This document shows positions 8,171 through 18,408 of a stretch of 64,000 bases of DNA, one piece after another. The position numbers and the translations under genes are program-made. Position 1 is the stretch's first letter, and each line of letters starts with the position of its first letter. The DNA is from Pseudomonas palleroniana (GTDB lineage: Bacteria > Pseudomonadota > Gammaproteobacteria > Pseudomonadales > Pseudomonadaceae), in NCBI RefSeq assembly GCF_003031675.1, contig NZ_PYWX01000010.1, positions 31,080 through 95,079 of the forward strand, in the 5' to 3' direction. The notes under the pieces were generated by a model that was given only the letters and a program-made list of their open reading frames with translations, searched no databases and was not told the origin of the DNA.

Positions 8171-8196
8171 GTGAGAGGGGCAAACTCCCCTCTCAC
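8171..8196. repeat. Perfect short palindrome between convergent genes
   Basis: GTGAGAGGGG, six-base loop, CCCCTCTCAC: a perfect ten-pair stem. It resembles a REP arm reduced to a single hairpin. No T-tract follows on either strand. Confidence 0.6.
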
Positions 8197-8215
8197 ACTT
8201 GAACCTGGGTACAGG

Positions 8216-9046
8216 CTACTGACGAGCCAGGCGCACGTTCTGGAACGTCACATTCTCGGTGCTGCGATACGGGTTGATATCCAACCCGCCACGGCGCACA
8301 TACCGCGCATACACCGTCAACTTCTCCGGCTTGAGCAGGCGCTGCAGGTCCAGGAAGATGCGTTCCACACACTGCTCATGGAAGTCCGAGTGCTGGCGAA
8401 AGCTCACGATGTATTCCAGCAGGCTGGCGTGATCCAGCGCCGAACCCCGGTACTCCACCACTACGCTGCCCCAATCGGGCTGGCTGGTGACCGGGCAATT
8501 GGATTTGAGCAAGTGGCTGTGCACGCTCTCTTCGACGATGCGCGAATCGTCGCAACGCAGCAATTCGGGGCGCGGATGCTCGTAGTTGCTGACACTGATA
8601 TCCAAGCCGTCGATACACACGCCCGGCAAGGCCATCACGCCCTCGCCCTCGATCTCGGCCAGGCTGCGGATGCGTACCGTCACCGGCTTGCCGGCGGCGG
8701 CGCTGAGGTCGTCGCGCAGCGTCGCTTCCAGACCCTGGATGTCGGCAAAGGCGGTCTGGTTCAGCGAGTTGAGGTACAGCTTGAAGGACTTGGACTCGAT
8801 GATGTTCGGCGAGTCGGCCGGGATGCTGAACTCACCGATGGCCACCACCGGCTTGCCCGACGGCAACAGCCAGGACAATTCGAAGCAGTTCCAGAAATCC
8901 ACGCCCTTGTAAGGCAGGGTCTCGGCACTCAGGCCAAGCTCGGCCCATTTGGCGGCACGAGGGATCGGAAACAGCAACGACGGCGTGTAAGTGGAGATGT
9001 ATTCACTGGACTTGCCCAGCGGCGAATGTTCGGCTGCGGGATGCAT
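8216..9046 (-). CDS. queF: NADPH-dependent 7-cyano-7-deazaguanine reductase QueF
   Basis: A 276-residue long-form (bimodular) QueF. It reduces preQ0 to preQ1 in queuosine biosynthesis for tRNA wobble position 34. The N-terminal module holds the QueF signature [13 protein letters not shown] at 84-96. The C-terminal module holds the thioimide-forming Cys184 in [11 protein letters not shown] with Asp191. Full length. No preQ1 riboswitch is apparent in the 69 bases before the ATG. It follows the cupredoxin gene in the same direction, but a shared transcript is uncertain. Confidence 0.96.
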   Translation of the reverse strand: MHPAAEHSPLGKSSEYISTYTPSLLFPIPRAAKWAELGLSAETLPYKGVDFWNCFELSWLLPSGKPVVAIGEFSIPADSPNIIESKSFKLYLNSLNQTAFADIQGLEATLRDDLSAAAGKPVTVRIRSLAEIEGEGVMALPGVCIDGLDISVSNYEHPRPELLRCDDSRIVEESVHSHLLKSNCPVTSQPDWGSVVVEYRGSALDHASLLEYIVSFRQHSDFHEQCVERIFLDLQRLLKPEKLTVYARYVRRGGLDINPYRSTENVTFQNVRLARQ

Positions 9047-9115
9047 GGCGGAAACCTGGCTAAATAAACCACGCCAGTCTATCAGCCTTTGCTCCCGCGC
9101 CTAAACGGCAGCGGA

Positions 9116-9637
9116 TCAATCGACGTTGAGCTTGCCGACCATACCCGCCTGGTAGTGCCCGGGAAGGTTGCAGGCAAACTCCAGGCCGGTGGCTTTACTG
9201 AACGTCCAAGTCAATTCGGCGGTTTTACCCGGCTCGACCAGCACGCTGTTGGGATCATCATGCTGCATGCCGGCCCCGTCACCATGCCCCATGGCACTGT
9301 GGTCCATCTTGCCCATGCCGGTAGCGGTGAGCATGCCGCTGGCCTGCATCTGTAACATTTCCTTCTGGTGCTCGGCATGCATCGCCGCATCGCCCAGGTT
9401 GAACTCGTGGAGCAACCGGCCTTTGTTGACGAGTACAAAACGCACCGTCTCACCGGCTTTTACGTCCAGTGACTTGGGCGCAAACGAAATGTCCTGCAGG
9501 ACAACTTCCACGGTGCGCGTGGCTTTGCTCGCCGGCGCCGGCTGGCCAAATGCGAAGGTGTGGGCTGCATCGGCAGTCGCATCGAAACTCAACGCCAACA
9601 AGCAACCCGCCAGGATCAGGGGGGTACGCAACGCCAT
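9116..9637 (-). CDS. Periplasmic cupredoxin with Met/His-rich insert
   Basis: A 173-residue blue-copper-fold protein with a Sec signal peptide (LILAGCLLALSFDATA). The type 1 copper ligands are visible: His in LLHEFN, then Cys-x4-His-x4-Met in ACNLPGHYQAGM at the C-terminus. Between them lies a Met/His-rich loop (GMGKMDHSAMGHGDGAGM), typical of proteins that also bind Cu(I). ATG 9637 has GGAGAA before it; the frame is open 13 codons further without a site. It is divergent from copRS with a CopR-type box between, so copper induction is likely. Role inferred: periplasmic copper binding or detoxification. Confidence 0.85.
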   Translation of the reverse strand: MALRTPLILAGCLLALSFDATADAAHTFAFGQPAPASKATRTVEVVLQDISFAPKSLDVKAGETVRFVLVNKGRLLHEFNLGDAAMHAEHQKEMLQMQASGMLTATGMGKMDHSAMGHGDGAGMQHDDPNSVLVEPGKTAELTWTFSKATGLEFACNLPGHYQAGMVGKLNVD

Positions 9638-9714
9638 GGTTCTTCTCCAAAAATGTGTGACTCGCTTGACCCGCACTCTAAGATTACGCCGCTGCCAGCT
9701 ACCTGACTGCTAGA

Positions 9715-9728
9715 TTACAACTTTGTCA
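9715..9728. promoter_or_regulatory. CopR/CusR-type operator
   Basis: TTACAACTTTGTCA is one mismatch from the symmetric TGACAANNTTGTCA box known for CusR/CopR-family regulators. It lies between the divergent cupredoxin gene (start 9637) and copR (start 9794). A second GATTAC half-site is at 9682-9687. Confidence 0.55.
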
Positions 9729-9793
9729 GGTTGCGCCCTTCCCCCGGCGCCCACGGTATAAAGCCCGTCGAGCCCCGTTGCCAAGAGCTGCCC

Positions 9794-10474
9794 ATGAAAC
9801 TGCTGATCGTCGAAGACCAACCCAAGACCGGCCAATACCTGCGCCAGGGCCTGGCCGAAGCTGGGTTTACCACCGAGCTGGTGGCTGACGGCACCACAGG
9901 CCAGCACCTGGCACTGACCGGCGACTACGACTTGCTGATCCTCGATGTGATGCTGCCGGGCCGCGACGGCTGGCAGATCCTGCAAGCGGTGCGCAGCGCC
10001 GGCCTGGAGCTCCCGGTGTTGTTCCTGACCGCCCGCGATGCCGTGGAAGACCGCGTGCACGGCCTGGAACTGGGGGCCGACGACTATCTGGTCAAACCTT
10101 TCGCGTTTTCCGAACTGCTGGCCCGCGTACGCAGCCTGTTGCGCCGTGGCAGCAGCACCCCGCAGGAAACTGCACTGCAACTGGCTGACCTGCGCCTGGA
10201 CTTGATCCGCCGCCGTGTCGAACGGGACGGCCAGCGTATCGACCTGACCGCCAAGGAATTCGCCCTGCTCGAACTGTTGCTGCGGCGCCAGGGCGAAGTG
10301 CTGCCCAAGACCTTGATCGCCTCCCAAGTGTGGGACATGAACTTCGACAGCGATACCAACATCATCGAAGTGGCCATCCGCCGGCTGCGCTTGAAAGTCG
10401 ACGATCACTACGCCAACAAACTGATCCACACCGTGCGCGGCATGGGTTATGTGCTGGAGGAACGCGCCAATTGA
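9794..10474 (+). CDS. copR: Heavy-metal response regulator CopR
   Basis: A 226-residue OmpR-family regulator. The receiver has Asp51 in [13 protein letters not shown] and the conserved [10 protein letters not shown]. The C-terminal winged helix ends in [16 protein letters not shown] and [13 protein letters not shown] 9794 gives the canonical [10 protein letters not shown] start; earlier in-frame codons are in the promoter. Its stop overlaps the TTG start of the kinase gene by three bases. By family and context it senses periplasmic copper through CopS and activates the divergent cupredoxin gene. Confidence 0.93.
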   Translation: MKLLIVEDQPKTGQYLRQGLAEAGFTTELVADGTTGQHLALTGDYDLLILDVMLPGRDGWQILQAVRSAGLELPVLFLTARDAVEDRVHGLELGADDYLVKPFAFSELLARVRSLLRRGSSTPQETALQLADLRLDLIRRRVERDGQRIDLTAKEFALLELLLRRQGEVLPKTLIASQVWDMNFDSDTNIIEVAIRRLRLKVDDHYANKLIHTVRGMGYVLEERAN

Positions 10475-11817
10475 TCAAGCGTTTATCCCTGGCCAGCCGC
10501 CTGGCACTGTTGTTTGCCGCCTGCACGGCGGTGGTCTCGTTGCTGGCCGGCGTGCTGTTCAACCGTGCCAGCGAAGCGCACTTCCTTGAGCTGGACCAAC
10601 AACAGCTCGACAACAAGCTGCTGGCCTTGCGTGCGACTTTGCAGGGTGTCGACTCGCCGCAGTCGTTCGCCCAACGCGAAGCACAACTGCGCGCCGAACT
10701 CCTTCACCAGCAGGACATGACGCTGCGCATCAGCGCCGCCGGCCAGCGCTGGCTGGACAACGCGCCCAGCATTAGCCTGCCCGAGGCCCCCGGCCTGCAC
10801 AGCCTGCAAAGTGCCGGCACCGAGTACCGGGTGTATAACGCGCCCCTGAGAGCAGGCCAGCCCGACTCGCCGCAACTGACCTTGATACTCGACATCACCC
10901 ACCACCAGCACTTCCTGCAACGCATGCAACACCTGATCTGGCTCACCGTCGGGCTATCAGCCCTGGCTACCGCCCTGCTCGGCGCCTGGGCGGCACGCAG
11001 TGGGTTACGGCCATTGCGACGCATGGGGGAAGTGGCCGCCGGTGTGTCCGCGCACTCGCTGACCCAGCGGCTGCCCCAGGAACAAATGCCGGTGGAACTG
11101 GCCGAACTGGCGCAGGCTTTCAACGCCATGCTTGGCCGCCTGGATGATGCCTTCCAACGCCTGTCGGCGTTCTCCGCCGACATCGCCCATGAACTGCGCA
11201 CGCCCCTGTCCAACCTGTTGACCCAGACCCAGGTCATCCTTACCCAACCGCGCCCGCTCGAGGACTATCGGGAGGCCCTGCACAGCAATCTGGAAGAGCT
11301 GCAATGGATGGCGCAGTTGGTGAATGACATGTTGTACCTGGCCAAGGCGGATCACGGTTTGCTGGTACCCAAGCGGGAAGCGTTGGCGTTGGCGGATGAA
11401 GTGGATGCGTTACTGGAGTTCTTCACCTTGCTGGCCGAAGACGCACAGATCAGCCTGGTTCGCGAGGGGACGGCCCAGACGACGGGTGATCGCGGGATGC
11501 TGCGCCGGGCACTGTCGAACCTGCTGGATAACGCGCTGCGCTTTACGCCTGCGGGGGGCGAAGTGCGTGTGCGCCTGCAGAACGGGGTGAGGCTTTGCGT
11601 GGAAAACACCGGTAAAGGTATTCCAGCGGCAGTGCTGCCGAGGTTGTTTGACCGGTTCTATCGGGCCGACCCGGCGCGCCGTGAAGGCAGTAGCGAGCAT
11701 GCAGGGCTGGGACTGGCGATTACCCAGTCGATTGTGCGGGCGCATGGGGGGAGGATTTTCTGTGAGTCCGAGGCGGGATGGACGCGGTTTGTGATTGAGT
11801 TGCCCGCCGGGATTTGA
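10471..11817 (+). CDS. copS: Heavy-metal sensor histidine kinase CopS
   Basis: A 448-residue membrane kinase. Transmembrane helices lie at about 10-30 and 154-174 and bound a periplasmic sensor. A HAMP linker follows, then HisKA with His240 in [15 protein letters not shown] and HATPase boxes [14 protein letters not shown] and GLGLAI. The only start that fits is TTG 10471, overlapping the copR stop (TTGA) with GGAGG ten bases upstream; it gives [15 protein letters not shown]. Translational coupling to copR is likely. Length matches CusS/CopS kinases. Confidence 0.92.
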   Translation: MIKRLSLASRLALLFAACTAVVSLLAGVLFNRASEAHFLELDQQQLDNKLLALRATLQGVDSPQSFAQREAQLRAELLHQQDMTLRISAAGQRWLDNAPSISLPEAPGLHSLQSAGTEYRVYNAPLRAGQPDSPQLTLILDITHHQHFLQRMQHLIWLTVGLSALATALLGAWAARSGLRPLRRMGEVAAGVSAHSLTQRLPQEQMPVELAELAQAFNAMLGRLDDAFQRLSAFSADIAHELRTPLSNLLTQTQVILTQPRPLEDYREALHSNLEELQWMAQLVNDMLYLAKADHGLLVPKREALALADEVDALLEFFTLLAEDAQISLVREGTAQTTGDRGMLRRALSNLLDNALRFTPAGGEVRVRLQNGVRLCVENTGKGIPAAVLPRLFDRFYRADPARREGSSEHAGLGLAITQSIVRAHGGRIFCESEAGWTRFVIELPAGI

Positions 11818-11834
11818 TGCAAGATGGGCCGGCG

Positions 11835-11910
11835 CTATCGGGAGCAAGCCCCCTCCCACATTTTGAATTGTGAATACATCCAAATGTGGGAGGGGGCTTG
11901 CTCCCGATAG
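11835..11910. repeat. Inverted pair of family-A REP elements
   Basis: CTATCGGGAGCAAGCCCCCT and its near-perfect reverse complement, about 20 bases apart. Fills the gap between the convergent 3' ends of copS and lolE. Confidence 0.85.
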
Positions 11911-11922
11911 CGGTCTCGAACC

Positions 11923-13167
11923 CTACGAATATCTCAGCGCATGCGCCGGTTCGATCTTCGCCGCCCGATAAGCCGGGTACAACGTCGCCAAAAAGCTCAG
12001 CACAAACCCGGCCGTGCAAATCAGCAACACATCGCCGCCCTGCAGTTCCGAGGGCAGGTTGCTGACAAAATACACATCCGAGCTGAAGATATGCTGCCCG
12101 GTCACCCGCTCCAGCCAGCCCACCAGTTCACTCACGTTCAATGCCGCGATCACACCGAGCACGCCACCGATCAAGGTGCCGACGATGCCGATGACCGTGC
12201 CCTGCACCATGAAGATCGCCATGATCTGGCGTGGCGTGGCACCGATGGTGCGCAGGATCGCGATATCCGCGCCCTTGTCGTTCACGACCATGATCAGGGT
12301 GGCGATGATGTTGAACGCAGCGACGGCGACGATCATCAGCAACAGCAGGCCGATCATGGTCTTTTCCATCTTCATCGCGCTGAACAGGCTGCCCTGGGTG
12401 TGGGTCCAGTCATCGGCCTTGTAAGCGGCGCCCAGGCTGGCGGCGATATCCGCCGAGACCTTGGGCGCTGCGTACAGGTCTTTCACCGCCAGGCGCACGC
12501 TTTGCACCTGGTTCGGCTGCCAATGCTGTATCTCTGCCGCGTCAGCCATGTGGATCAAGGCCATGGAGCCATCCAGCTCGGCGCCGACCTTGAAGATACC
12601 GACCACGTTCAAACGCTGCATGCGCGGCGTGATGCCCCCCGGTGCAGTGCTGACTTCCGGCACGATCAGGGTGAGCTTGTCACCCACGTTCAGGCGAAAA
12701 CGCCGTGCGGTGATTTCGCCCACCACCACACCGAACTCGCCTGGCTTGAGGTCATCCAGTTTGCCGCGCACGATGTGCTGGGCCACGATGGATACCTTGC
12801 CTTCCTGGGCCGGGTCGACGCCGCTGATCTCGATCGGCTGCATCGCACCTTTGTAGGAAAACATGCCATCCATCTGCGTGAACGGCACGGCCGCCGTGAC
12901 TTCAGGGTTCTTCATGGCGGCCGCAGCCACCGGCTGCCAGTCATTGATCGGGTTCACGCCTACGATGGTGGCGTGGGGCACCATGCCGAGGATGCGCGAA
13001 CTCATTTCGCGCTGGAAGCCGTTCATCACCGACAGCACCACGATCATCGCCAATACGCCCAGGGCGAGACCGATCATCGAGGTCATCGAGATAAACGAAA
13101 CAAAACGGTTGCGGCGCTTGGCGCGGGTATAGCGCGTGCCGATGAAAATCGATAACGGTCTGAACAT
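11923..13167 (-). CDS. lolE: Lipoprotein-releasing ABC transporter permease LolE
   Basis: A 414-residue MacB/FtsX-fold permease with one N-terminal transmembrane helix (about 25-50), a large periplasmic domain and three C-terminal helices. Together with LolC and the ATPase LolD it extracts mature lipoproteins from the inner membrane and hands them to LolA. It is paralogous to the LolC at 13917-15167, sharing the start [18 protein letters not shown] and the C-terminal LATLYPAYRAA..P..ALRY. Third gene of lolC-lolD-lolE. LolC and LolE labels follow gene order; the two are hard to tell apart by eye. Confidence 0.92.
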   Translation of the reverse strand: MFRPLSIFIGTRYTRAKRRNRFVSFISMTSMIGLALGVLAMIVVLSVMNGFQREMSSRILGMVPHATIVGVNPINDWQPVAAAAMKNPEVTAAVPFTQMDGMFSYKGAMQPIEISGVDPAQEGKVSIVAQHIVRGKLDDLKPGEFGVVVGEITARRFRLNVGDKLTLIVPEVSTAPGGITPRMQRLNVVGIFKVGAELDGSMALIHMADAAEIQHWQPNQVQSVRLAVKDLYAAPKVSADIAASLGAAYKADDWTHTQGSLFSAMKMEKTMIGLLLLMIVAVAAFNIIATLIMVVNDKGADIAILRTIGATPRQIMAIFMVQGTVIGIVGTLIGGVLGVIAALNVSELVGWLERVTGQHIFSSDVYFVSNLPSELQGGDVLLICTAGFVLSFLATLYPAYRAAKIEPAHALRYS

Positions 13168-13225
13168 TCGCGGGCACCGTTGAAAAAATGGAAAACCCGA
13201 CGTCCGGCGCCGGGCTTGAAACGGG

Positions 13226-13909
13226 TCAGATGGCGACCAGATGACCTTCCTGCAAGTGCAACACGCGATCCATCTGGCGGGCCATGCTCATGTCATGGGT
13301 AACCACCAGGAACGCGGTGCGCATCTGGGTGCTCAGTTCCAGCATCAAGTCCTTGATGCCCTGGGCCGTGTGGGTATCGAGGTTGCCGGTGGGCTCATCC
13401 AGCATCACCAGCCCGGGGTTGTTGACCAGGGCACGGGCAATCGCCACGCGCTGGCGTTCACCGCCGGACAGCTCGGCCGGTTTGTGCTCCAGGCGATGCC
13501 CCAGGCCGACACGTTCCAACAGCGCTTTTGCGCGCTGGCGCGCTTCCGGGATGGCGGTCTTGCCGATCAGCAGCGGCATGCATACGTTTTCCAGGGCGGT
13601 GAATTCCGGCAACAGGTGGTGGAACTGGTACACAAAACCGAGTGAACGGTTGCGCAGTTGGCCACGGGCCTTCTCGCCCAGGGCCGACAATTCTTCACCG
13701 GCCAGCCAGACGCTGCCCGCCGACGGCGTATCCAGGCCGCCCAACAGGTTGAGCAAGGTACTCTTGCCGGAACCGGAACTGCCGACGATCGCCACGCGCT
13801 CGCCAGGATGAAGTTCCAGTTGCAGGTTGGACAGCACCACCACCGACTCCGGGCCTTCCTCGTAGGATTTGCCCAGGTTGCGGCAGCTCAGGATTGCTTT
13901 TTCACTCAT
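13226..13909 (-). CDS. lolD: Lipoprotein-releasing ABC transporter ATPase LolD
   Basis: A 227-residue ABC ATPase. Walker A is GSSGSGKST, signature [15 protein letters not shown], Walker B VMLDEP followed by TGNLD, then the H-loop VVTHD. These are the marks of the MacB/LolD subfamily. ATG 13909 gives [19 protein letters not shown]; an in-frame ATG at 13924 would overlap the lolC stop by eight bases and is an alternative. Energises lipoprotein release by LolC/LolE. Confidence 0.95.
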   Translation of the reverse strand: MSEKAILSCRNLGKSYEEGPESVVVLSNLQLELHPGERVAIVGSSGSGKSTLLNLLGGLDTPSAGSVWLAGEELSALGEKARGQLRNRSLGFVYQFHHLLPEFTALENVCMPLLIGKTAIPEARQRAKALLERVGLGHRLEHKPAELSGGERQRVAIARALVNNPGLVMLDEPTGNLDTHTAQGIKDLMLELSTQMRTAFLVVTHDMSMARQMDRVLHLQEGHLVAI

Positions 13910-13916
13910 GCCCGAT

Positions 13917-15167
13917 TCACTCATAACGTAAGGCCTGTGCTGGCTGGGTACGTGCCGCGCGCCAGGCTGGATACAGGGTGGCAAGGAAACTCAAGACCAA
14001 CGCGGCACCGCCGACCATCAACACGTCCTGGGCCTGAACCTGGGACGGCAGGTAGTCGATGAAGTAGACGTCGGCGTTGAGGAACTTGTGGCCGATAACT
14101 TTTTCCAGTGCAGCGATGGCGGCGCTGACATTCAGCGCGGCGAGAATGCCGACAGCGGTGCCGATCAACGTGCCGACCACGCCGATCACGGTGCCCTGCA
14201 CCATGAAGATCGCCATGATCTGCCCCGGCGTGGCGCCGAGGGTACGCAGGATCGCGATGTCACCCTTCTTGTCATTCACCACCATCACCAGCGTGGAAAT
14301 GATGTTGAAGGCCGCCACGGCGACGATCAGCAGCAACAGCAGGCCGATCATGGCTTTTTCCATGCGAATGGCCTGGTAGAGGTTGCCGTGGGTGCGGGTC
14401 CAGTCGCGTGCGTAGTACTGACTGTCGCCCAAGTGCTGGGCGATTTCCCACGACGCGCGCGGTGCATCGAACAGGTCGTTGAACTTCAGCCGCAGCCCCT
14501 GCACCTGATCCGGCTGCCAACGGTGCAGGCGGGCCAGGTCGGTGAGGTTGGTCAGGCCGAGGTAGCCGTCGATTTCGCCGGCGCCCACGTGGAAGGTGCC
14601 GACTACGGTGAAGCGCTTCATGCGCGGGAACATGCCCGCCGGGGTCACGGTGACTTCCGGCGCGACGAAGGTCAGCTTGTCGCCCACCCCCACACCGAGC
14701 TTGGCCGCGGCCTTGTCGCCGATCACGATGCCGAAGCTGCCGGGCGCCAGGTCATCGAGTTTGCCTTGCAGCATAAACTTATCGATGATCGAGACCTTGC
14801 GTTCCTCGGCCGGGTCGATGGCATTGAGCAGGATCTTCTGCACCTTGCCGTCGTTGGTCAGCAACCCCTGCATCTGGGTAAAGGGCGCCACGGCCACTAC
14901 CTTGGGGTTCTGCTTGACCTTGTCGGCCAGGCTTTGCCAGTCGCTGATGGGCGAATCGGCCTCGATGGTCGCGTGGGGCACCATGCCCAGCACGCGGGTG
15001 CGCATCTCATGGTCGAAGCCGTTCATGACCGACAGCACCACGATCATCACGACCACGCCCAAGGCGAGCCCGATCATCGAGGTCAAGGAAATGAACGACA
15101 CAAAATGATTGCGGCGCTTTGCACGGGTATAACGCGTGCCAATGAATACGAAGAGAGGTCTGAACAT
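13917..15167 (-). CDS. lolC: Lipoprotein-releasing ABC transporter permease LolC
   Basis: A 416-residue permease with the same architecture as LolE: N-terminal helix, periplasmic domain and three helices near the C-terminus (including [20 protein letters not shown]). First gene of the operon, ending 8 bases before lolD. In P. aeruginosa the same lolC-lolD-lolE order is followed by a PilZ and a GDPD gene on the other side, as here. Essential in most Gram-negative bacteria. Confidence 0.93.
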   Translation of the reverse strand: MFRPLFVFIGTRYTRAKRRNHFVSFISLTSMIGLALGVVVMIVVLSVMNGFDHEMRTRVLGMVPHATIEADSPISDWQSLADKVKQNPKVVAVAPFTQMQGLLTNDGKVQKILLNAIDPAEERKVSIIDKFMLQGKLDDLAPGSFGIVIGDKAAAKLGVGVGDKLTFVAPEVTVTPAGMFPRMKRFTVVGTFHVGAGEIDGYLGLTNLTDLARLHRWQPDQVQGLRLKFNDLFDAPRASWEIAQHLGDSQYYARDWTRTHGNLYQAIRMEKAMIGLLLLLIVAVAAFNIISTLVMVVNDKKGDIAILRTLGATPGQIMAIFMVQGTVIGVVGTLIGTAVGILAALNVSAAIAALEKVIGHKFLNADVYFIDYLPSQVQAQDVLMVGGAALVLSFLATLYPAWRAARTQPAQALRYE

Positions 15168-15261
15168 GTCGGGGCTTGTTCGGAGGAAAAGAAGACGTCC
15201 CGGTGGCGGGGTCTGGTAAGCAGCTTTACACTCTGACCATTACCGTTACCTGGGGTTCGCC

Positions 15262-15846
15262 ATGTCGACATTAGATGAAGAAGAGCGCCGCGAATACTAC
15301 CGTATCGACGACATGATCGCACTCCAAATCAAATGCCTGTCCGCCCCCGAAGCCGCGAGCAAGGAAGTGTTGCAGGATGATTCGCCGCTGTTCAATCTGC
15401 TCAGCGAGCTGCACCTCAGTGAATTCGAAGCCCAACACCTGTTACGCCAGCTCAGTGAGAAGGATCGCACCCTCGCCGCGTTCCTGCGCGTGCAGAACAA
15501 ACGCCTGGACCTGCTCAGCCAGATCATGGCCCGCGGCCTGCTCGATGAGGTCGGCGCACCGCAGCCGGTGATCATTTCCGAAGGGGGCATCGATTTCCAA
15601 CACCCCACCCCGCTGGCCACCGGCGCTCACCTCGCCGTCAAGCTGGTGCTCATGCCCCAGGCCCTTGGCCTGCTGCTGCGTGCGCGGGTAACCCATTGCG
15701 ACCCCAAGGGCAGTGGTTTTGACGTGGGCACCGAATTCGAAGCCATGACCGATGCCCAACGCCAATTGCTGGCGCGCTACATCCTGCAGAAACAAGCACA
15801 GGAACGCCGCTTGGCGCGGGAAAAGAGCAACGCCCCAGACACTTGA
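15262..15846 (+). CDS. Atypical PilZ-domain protein
   Basis: A 194-residue protein. The N-terminus has an RxxxR-like motif (RREYYRID, residues 9-16), followed by a helical region (about 40-95) and a C-terminal PilZ-like barrel. The second c-di-GMP motif, normally DxSxxG, reads IISEGGIDF, so the Asp is lost. It may not bind c-di-GMP, or may bind it differently. The C-terminal 30 residues are a charged helix. Divergent from lolC and 43 bases upstream of the GDPD gene, possibly one operon. Confidence 0.7.
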   Translation: MSTLDEEERREYYRIDDMIALQIKCLSAPEAASKEVLQDDSPLFNLLSELHLSEFEAQHLLRQLSEKDRTLAAFLRVQNKRLDLLSQIMARGLLDEVGAPQPVIISEGGIDFQHPTPLATGAHLAVKLVLMPQALGLLLRARVTHCDPKGSGFDVGTEFEAMTDAQRQLLARYILQKQAQERRLAREKSNAPDT

Positions 15847-15889
15847 TTCATCTTTACCCGGCCAGCAGACCTGGCATTAAGGAGCAATT

Positions 15890-16612
15890 GTGACCCTGAT
15901 CTACGGCCATCGCGGTGCCAAAGGCGAAGCACCGGAAAACACCCTGACCAGCTTTCAGGAGTGCCTCAAGCACGGTGTACGCCGTTGCGAACTGGATCTG
16001 CACCTGTCCATGGACGGCGAGTTGATGGTCATCCACGACCCGACCCTCAAGCGCACCACCGACCGGCGCGGCAAAGTCGTCGAGTATTCGGCGGCCGACC
16101 TTGTGAAGATGGACGCACGCAAAGGCGGCCCGGGCTGGGTCAAGCCGTGCCCGATTCCCCGCCTGGAAGAACTGTTCGAACAGTGCGACTTCGATCACTG
16201 GCAACTGGAAGTCAAAAGCGCTTCACGCACCCGCGCCGCCACCACCGTGCTGGCGATTCGGGAAATGGCCGTACGCTTTGGCCTGATGGACAAGGTCACC
16301 GTGACCTCAAGCTCGCGGGAAGTGTTGAAGGCGGCGCTGGAACTGACCCCGGACCTGTCACGCGGCCTGGTTGCCGAGTATGCCTGGCTCGACCCGCTGA
16401 AAATCGCGCAGAACTATGGCTGTGAGATCCTGGCGTTGAACTGGACGTTGTGCACCCCTGAGCGCCTGGAAAAAGCCCAGCGTCAGGGCCTGCACGTGTC
16501 CGTGTGGACAGTCAACGAACCTGCGCTGATGCGCAGGCTCGCCGACTTCGGCGTAGATAGCCTGATTACAGACTTTCCCGGTTTGGCCACTGCCACCCTC
16601 GAGAATTACTGA
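15890..16612 (+). CDS. ugpQ: Glycerophosphodiester phosphodiesterase
   Basis: A 240-residue cytosolic GDPD. It hydrolyses glycerophosphodiesters to glycerol-3-phosphate and an alcohol. The metal and catalytic site is clear: GHRGAKGEAPENT at 6-18, then ELDLHLSMDGELMVIHDPTL with the conserved Glu, Asp and His, and QLEVKS. The end VWTVNEP and DSLITDFP is typical of the family. GTG start with AAGGAG six bases upstream; no ATG fits. No signal peptide, so the UgpQ-like cytosolic form is likely. Confidence 0.9.
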   Translation: MTLIYGHRGAKGEAPENTLTSFQECLKHGVRRCELDLHLSMDGELMVIHDPTLKRTTDRRGKVVEYSAADLVKMDARKGGPGWVKPCPIPRLEELFEQCDFDHWQLEVKSASRTRAATTVLAIREMAVRFGLMDKVTVTSSSREVLKAALELTPDLSRGLVAEYAWLDPLKIAQNYGCEILALNWTLCTPERLEKAQRQGLHVSVWTVNEPALMRRLADFGVDSLITDFPGLATATLENY

Positions 16613-16620
16613 AATCGGTC

Positions 16621-16649
16621 TCCCCGGCCGGCTCAGGCCACCGGCCGGA
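16621..16649. other. GC-rich hairpin between GDPD gene and sthA
   Basis: CCCCGGCCGG and CCGGCCGGAG flank a nine-base loop between two convergent stop codons. No T-tract on either strand, so a terminator role is only possible. Confidence 0.4.
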
Positions 16650-16654
16650 GCCGC

Positions 16655-18049
16655 TCAAAAAAGCCGGTTGAGGCCGTCGTAGGCCGCTACCCGATAGGCT
16701 TCGGCCATGGTCGGGTAGTTGAAGGTGGTGTTGACGAAATACTTGAGGGTATTTTGCTCACCCGGCTGGTTCATGATGGCCTGGCCGATATGCACGATCT
16801 CCGAAGCTTGGTAGCCGAAGCAATGCACGCCGAGGACTTCCAGGGTTTCGCGATGGAACAGGATCTTCAGCATGCCTTGCGGCTCGCCGGCGATCTGCGC
16901 ACGCGCCATGCTCTTGAAGAACGCCTTGCCCACTTCATAAGGCACCTTGGCCTTGGTCAGTTCGTGCTCGTTCTTGCCGATCGAGCTGATCTCCGGAATG
17001 GTGTAGATCCCGGTCGGCACGTCGTTCACATAGCGCCAGCTGCCATTGTCGACGATGCTGCCCGCCGCCGAACGGCCTTGGTCGTGCGCCGCACTGGCCA
17101 GGCTTGGCCAGCCGATCACGTCACCCGCGCCGTAGATGTTCGGCACGCAGGTGCGGTAATTCTCGTCCACCTCGATCTGGCCACGGCTGTTGACCTTGAC
17201 CCCGATGTTTTCCATGCCCAGCTTGTCGGTGTTGCCGGTACGGCCGTTGCACCACAACAAGGCGTCGGCCTTGATCTTCTTGCCGGACTTGAGGTGCAGG
17301 ATCACACCATTGTCCAGACCTTCGACCCGCTCATATTCTTCGTTATGGCGCACGGTGATGTTGTTGTTGCTGAAGTGGTAGCTCAACGCCTGGGAAATTT
17401 CCGAGTCGAGGAAGCTCAGCAACTGGTCGCGGTTGTCCACCAATTCCACCAACACGCCCAGGCCGCTGAAGATCGAGGCGTATTCACAGCCGATCACGCC
17501 GGCGCCGTAGATGATCAGTTTGCGCGGGGTGTGGCCCAGGCTGAGGATGGTGTCGCTATCGTAGATACGCGCGTGGTTGAAATCGATATCGGCCGGGCGA
17601 TACGGGCGCGAACCGGTGGCGATGATGATGTGCTTGGCCACCAACTTCTCGACCACACCATTGGAGCACACCACTTCAACGGTTTGCTCGTCGGCAAAAC
17701 TGCCGGTGCCGAAGAACAGGTCGACACGGTTACGGGCGTAGTAACCGGTGCGCGACGCCACCTGCTTGGCGATGACTTTCTCGGCACTTTTCAACACGTC
17801 CGGGAACGAGAACCAGCGCGGCTCACCAATGGCCCGGAACATCGGGTTGGTGTTGAACTGCATGATCTGGCGCACCGAGTGACGCAAAGCCTTGGACGGG
17901 ATGGTGCCCAGGTGGGTGCAGTTACCGCCGACCTGGCGACGGCTATCGACCATCGCCACCTTGCGCCCTGCCTTCGCAGCGTTCATCGCCGCACCTTCTC
18001 CAGCCGGGCCGGAACCCAGTACCACCACGTCGTAGTTGTAGACAGCCAT
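16655..18049 (-). CDS. sthA: Soluble pyridine nucleotide transhydrogenase
   Basis: A 464-residue FAD flavoprotein that exchanges reducing equivalents between NADPH and NAD+. FAD site [10 protein letters not shown] at 12-21; the second Rossmann motif is [17 protein letters not shown]-binding [13 protein letters not shown]. The active site reads [15 protein letters not shown], where the second redox cysteine of disulfide reductases is Thr, the known hallmark of SthA. GAGGAG precedes ATG 18049. Full length for the family. Confidence 0.97.
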   Translation of the reverse strand: MAVYNYDVVVLGSGPAGEGAAMNAAKAGRKVAMVDSRRQVGGNCTHLGTIPSKALRHSVRQIMQFNTNPMFRAIGEPRWFSFPDVLKSAEKVIAKQVASRTGYYARNRVDLFFGTGSFADEQTVEVVCSNGVVEKLVAKHIIIATGSRPYRPADIDFNHARIYDSDTILSLGHTPRKLIIYGAGVIGCEYASIFSGLGVLVELVDNRDQLLSFLDSEISQALSYHFSNNNITVRHNEEYERVEGLDNGVILHLKSGKKIKADALLWCNGRTGNTDKLGMENIGVKVNSRGQIEVDENYRTCVPNIYGAGDVIGWPSLASAAHDQGRSAAGSIVDNGSWRYVNDVPTGIYTIPEISSIGKNEHELTKAKVPYEVGKAFFKSMARAQIAGEPQGMLKILFHRETLEVLGVHCFGYQASEIVHIGQAIMNQPGEQNTLKYFVNTTFNYPTMAEAYRVAAYDGLNRLF

Positions 18050-18408
18050 GCGTACTCCTCAGAACAGGCCAGGCGCACGGTTGGACGCCTGGCTAAATCA
18101 TGCCGCGGCCAGCGGTCATGAAGGACAATTCGGCTCAAGTGTGTGAACCGGGGCACAGTCTATATAAGGCTCAACGCCGCGCACATTAACCCTTGGTCGC
18201 GTCATAGGCCAGTATTGACTTAACGACAGATCCAGGAAATTGCAATAACTGCGACAACCAGTCACTTGACTATCGGTTTTTATTGCCTGGCATGGCTAAT
18301 ACACATATGGTTACAAAACTGTTCAGTGAAGCCTCGCGTAGCGACTTTGCAGCAAGGATGACCAGCGACCAGGGATCACCAATAAGATAGCCAAAATGAG
18401 TGCATGAC
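18050..18408. other. 359-bp divergent intergenic region, sthA / MHS transporter
   Basis: Contains promoters for two divergent genes. An AT-rich stretch at about 18210-18320 includes TTGACT and TAATAC hexamers, but not at a spacing I would call a promoter. No operator or small ORF recognised. Confidence 0.4.

Noticed and set aside
9047..9115. preQ1 riboswitch before queF
   Set aside because: The conserved preQ1 core is not present in the leader.
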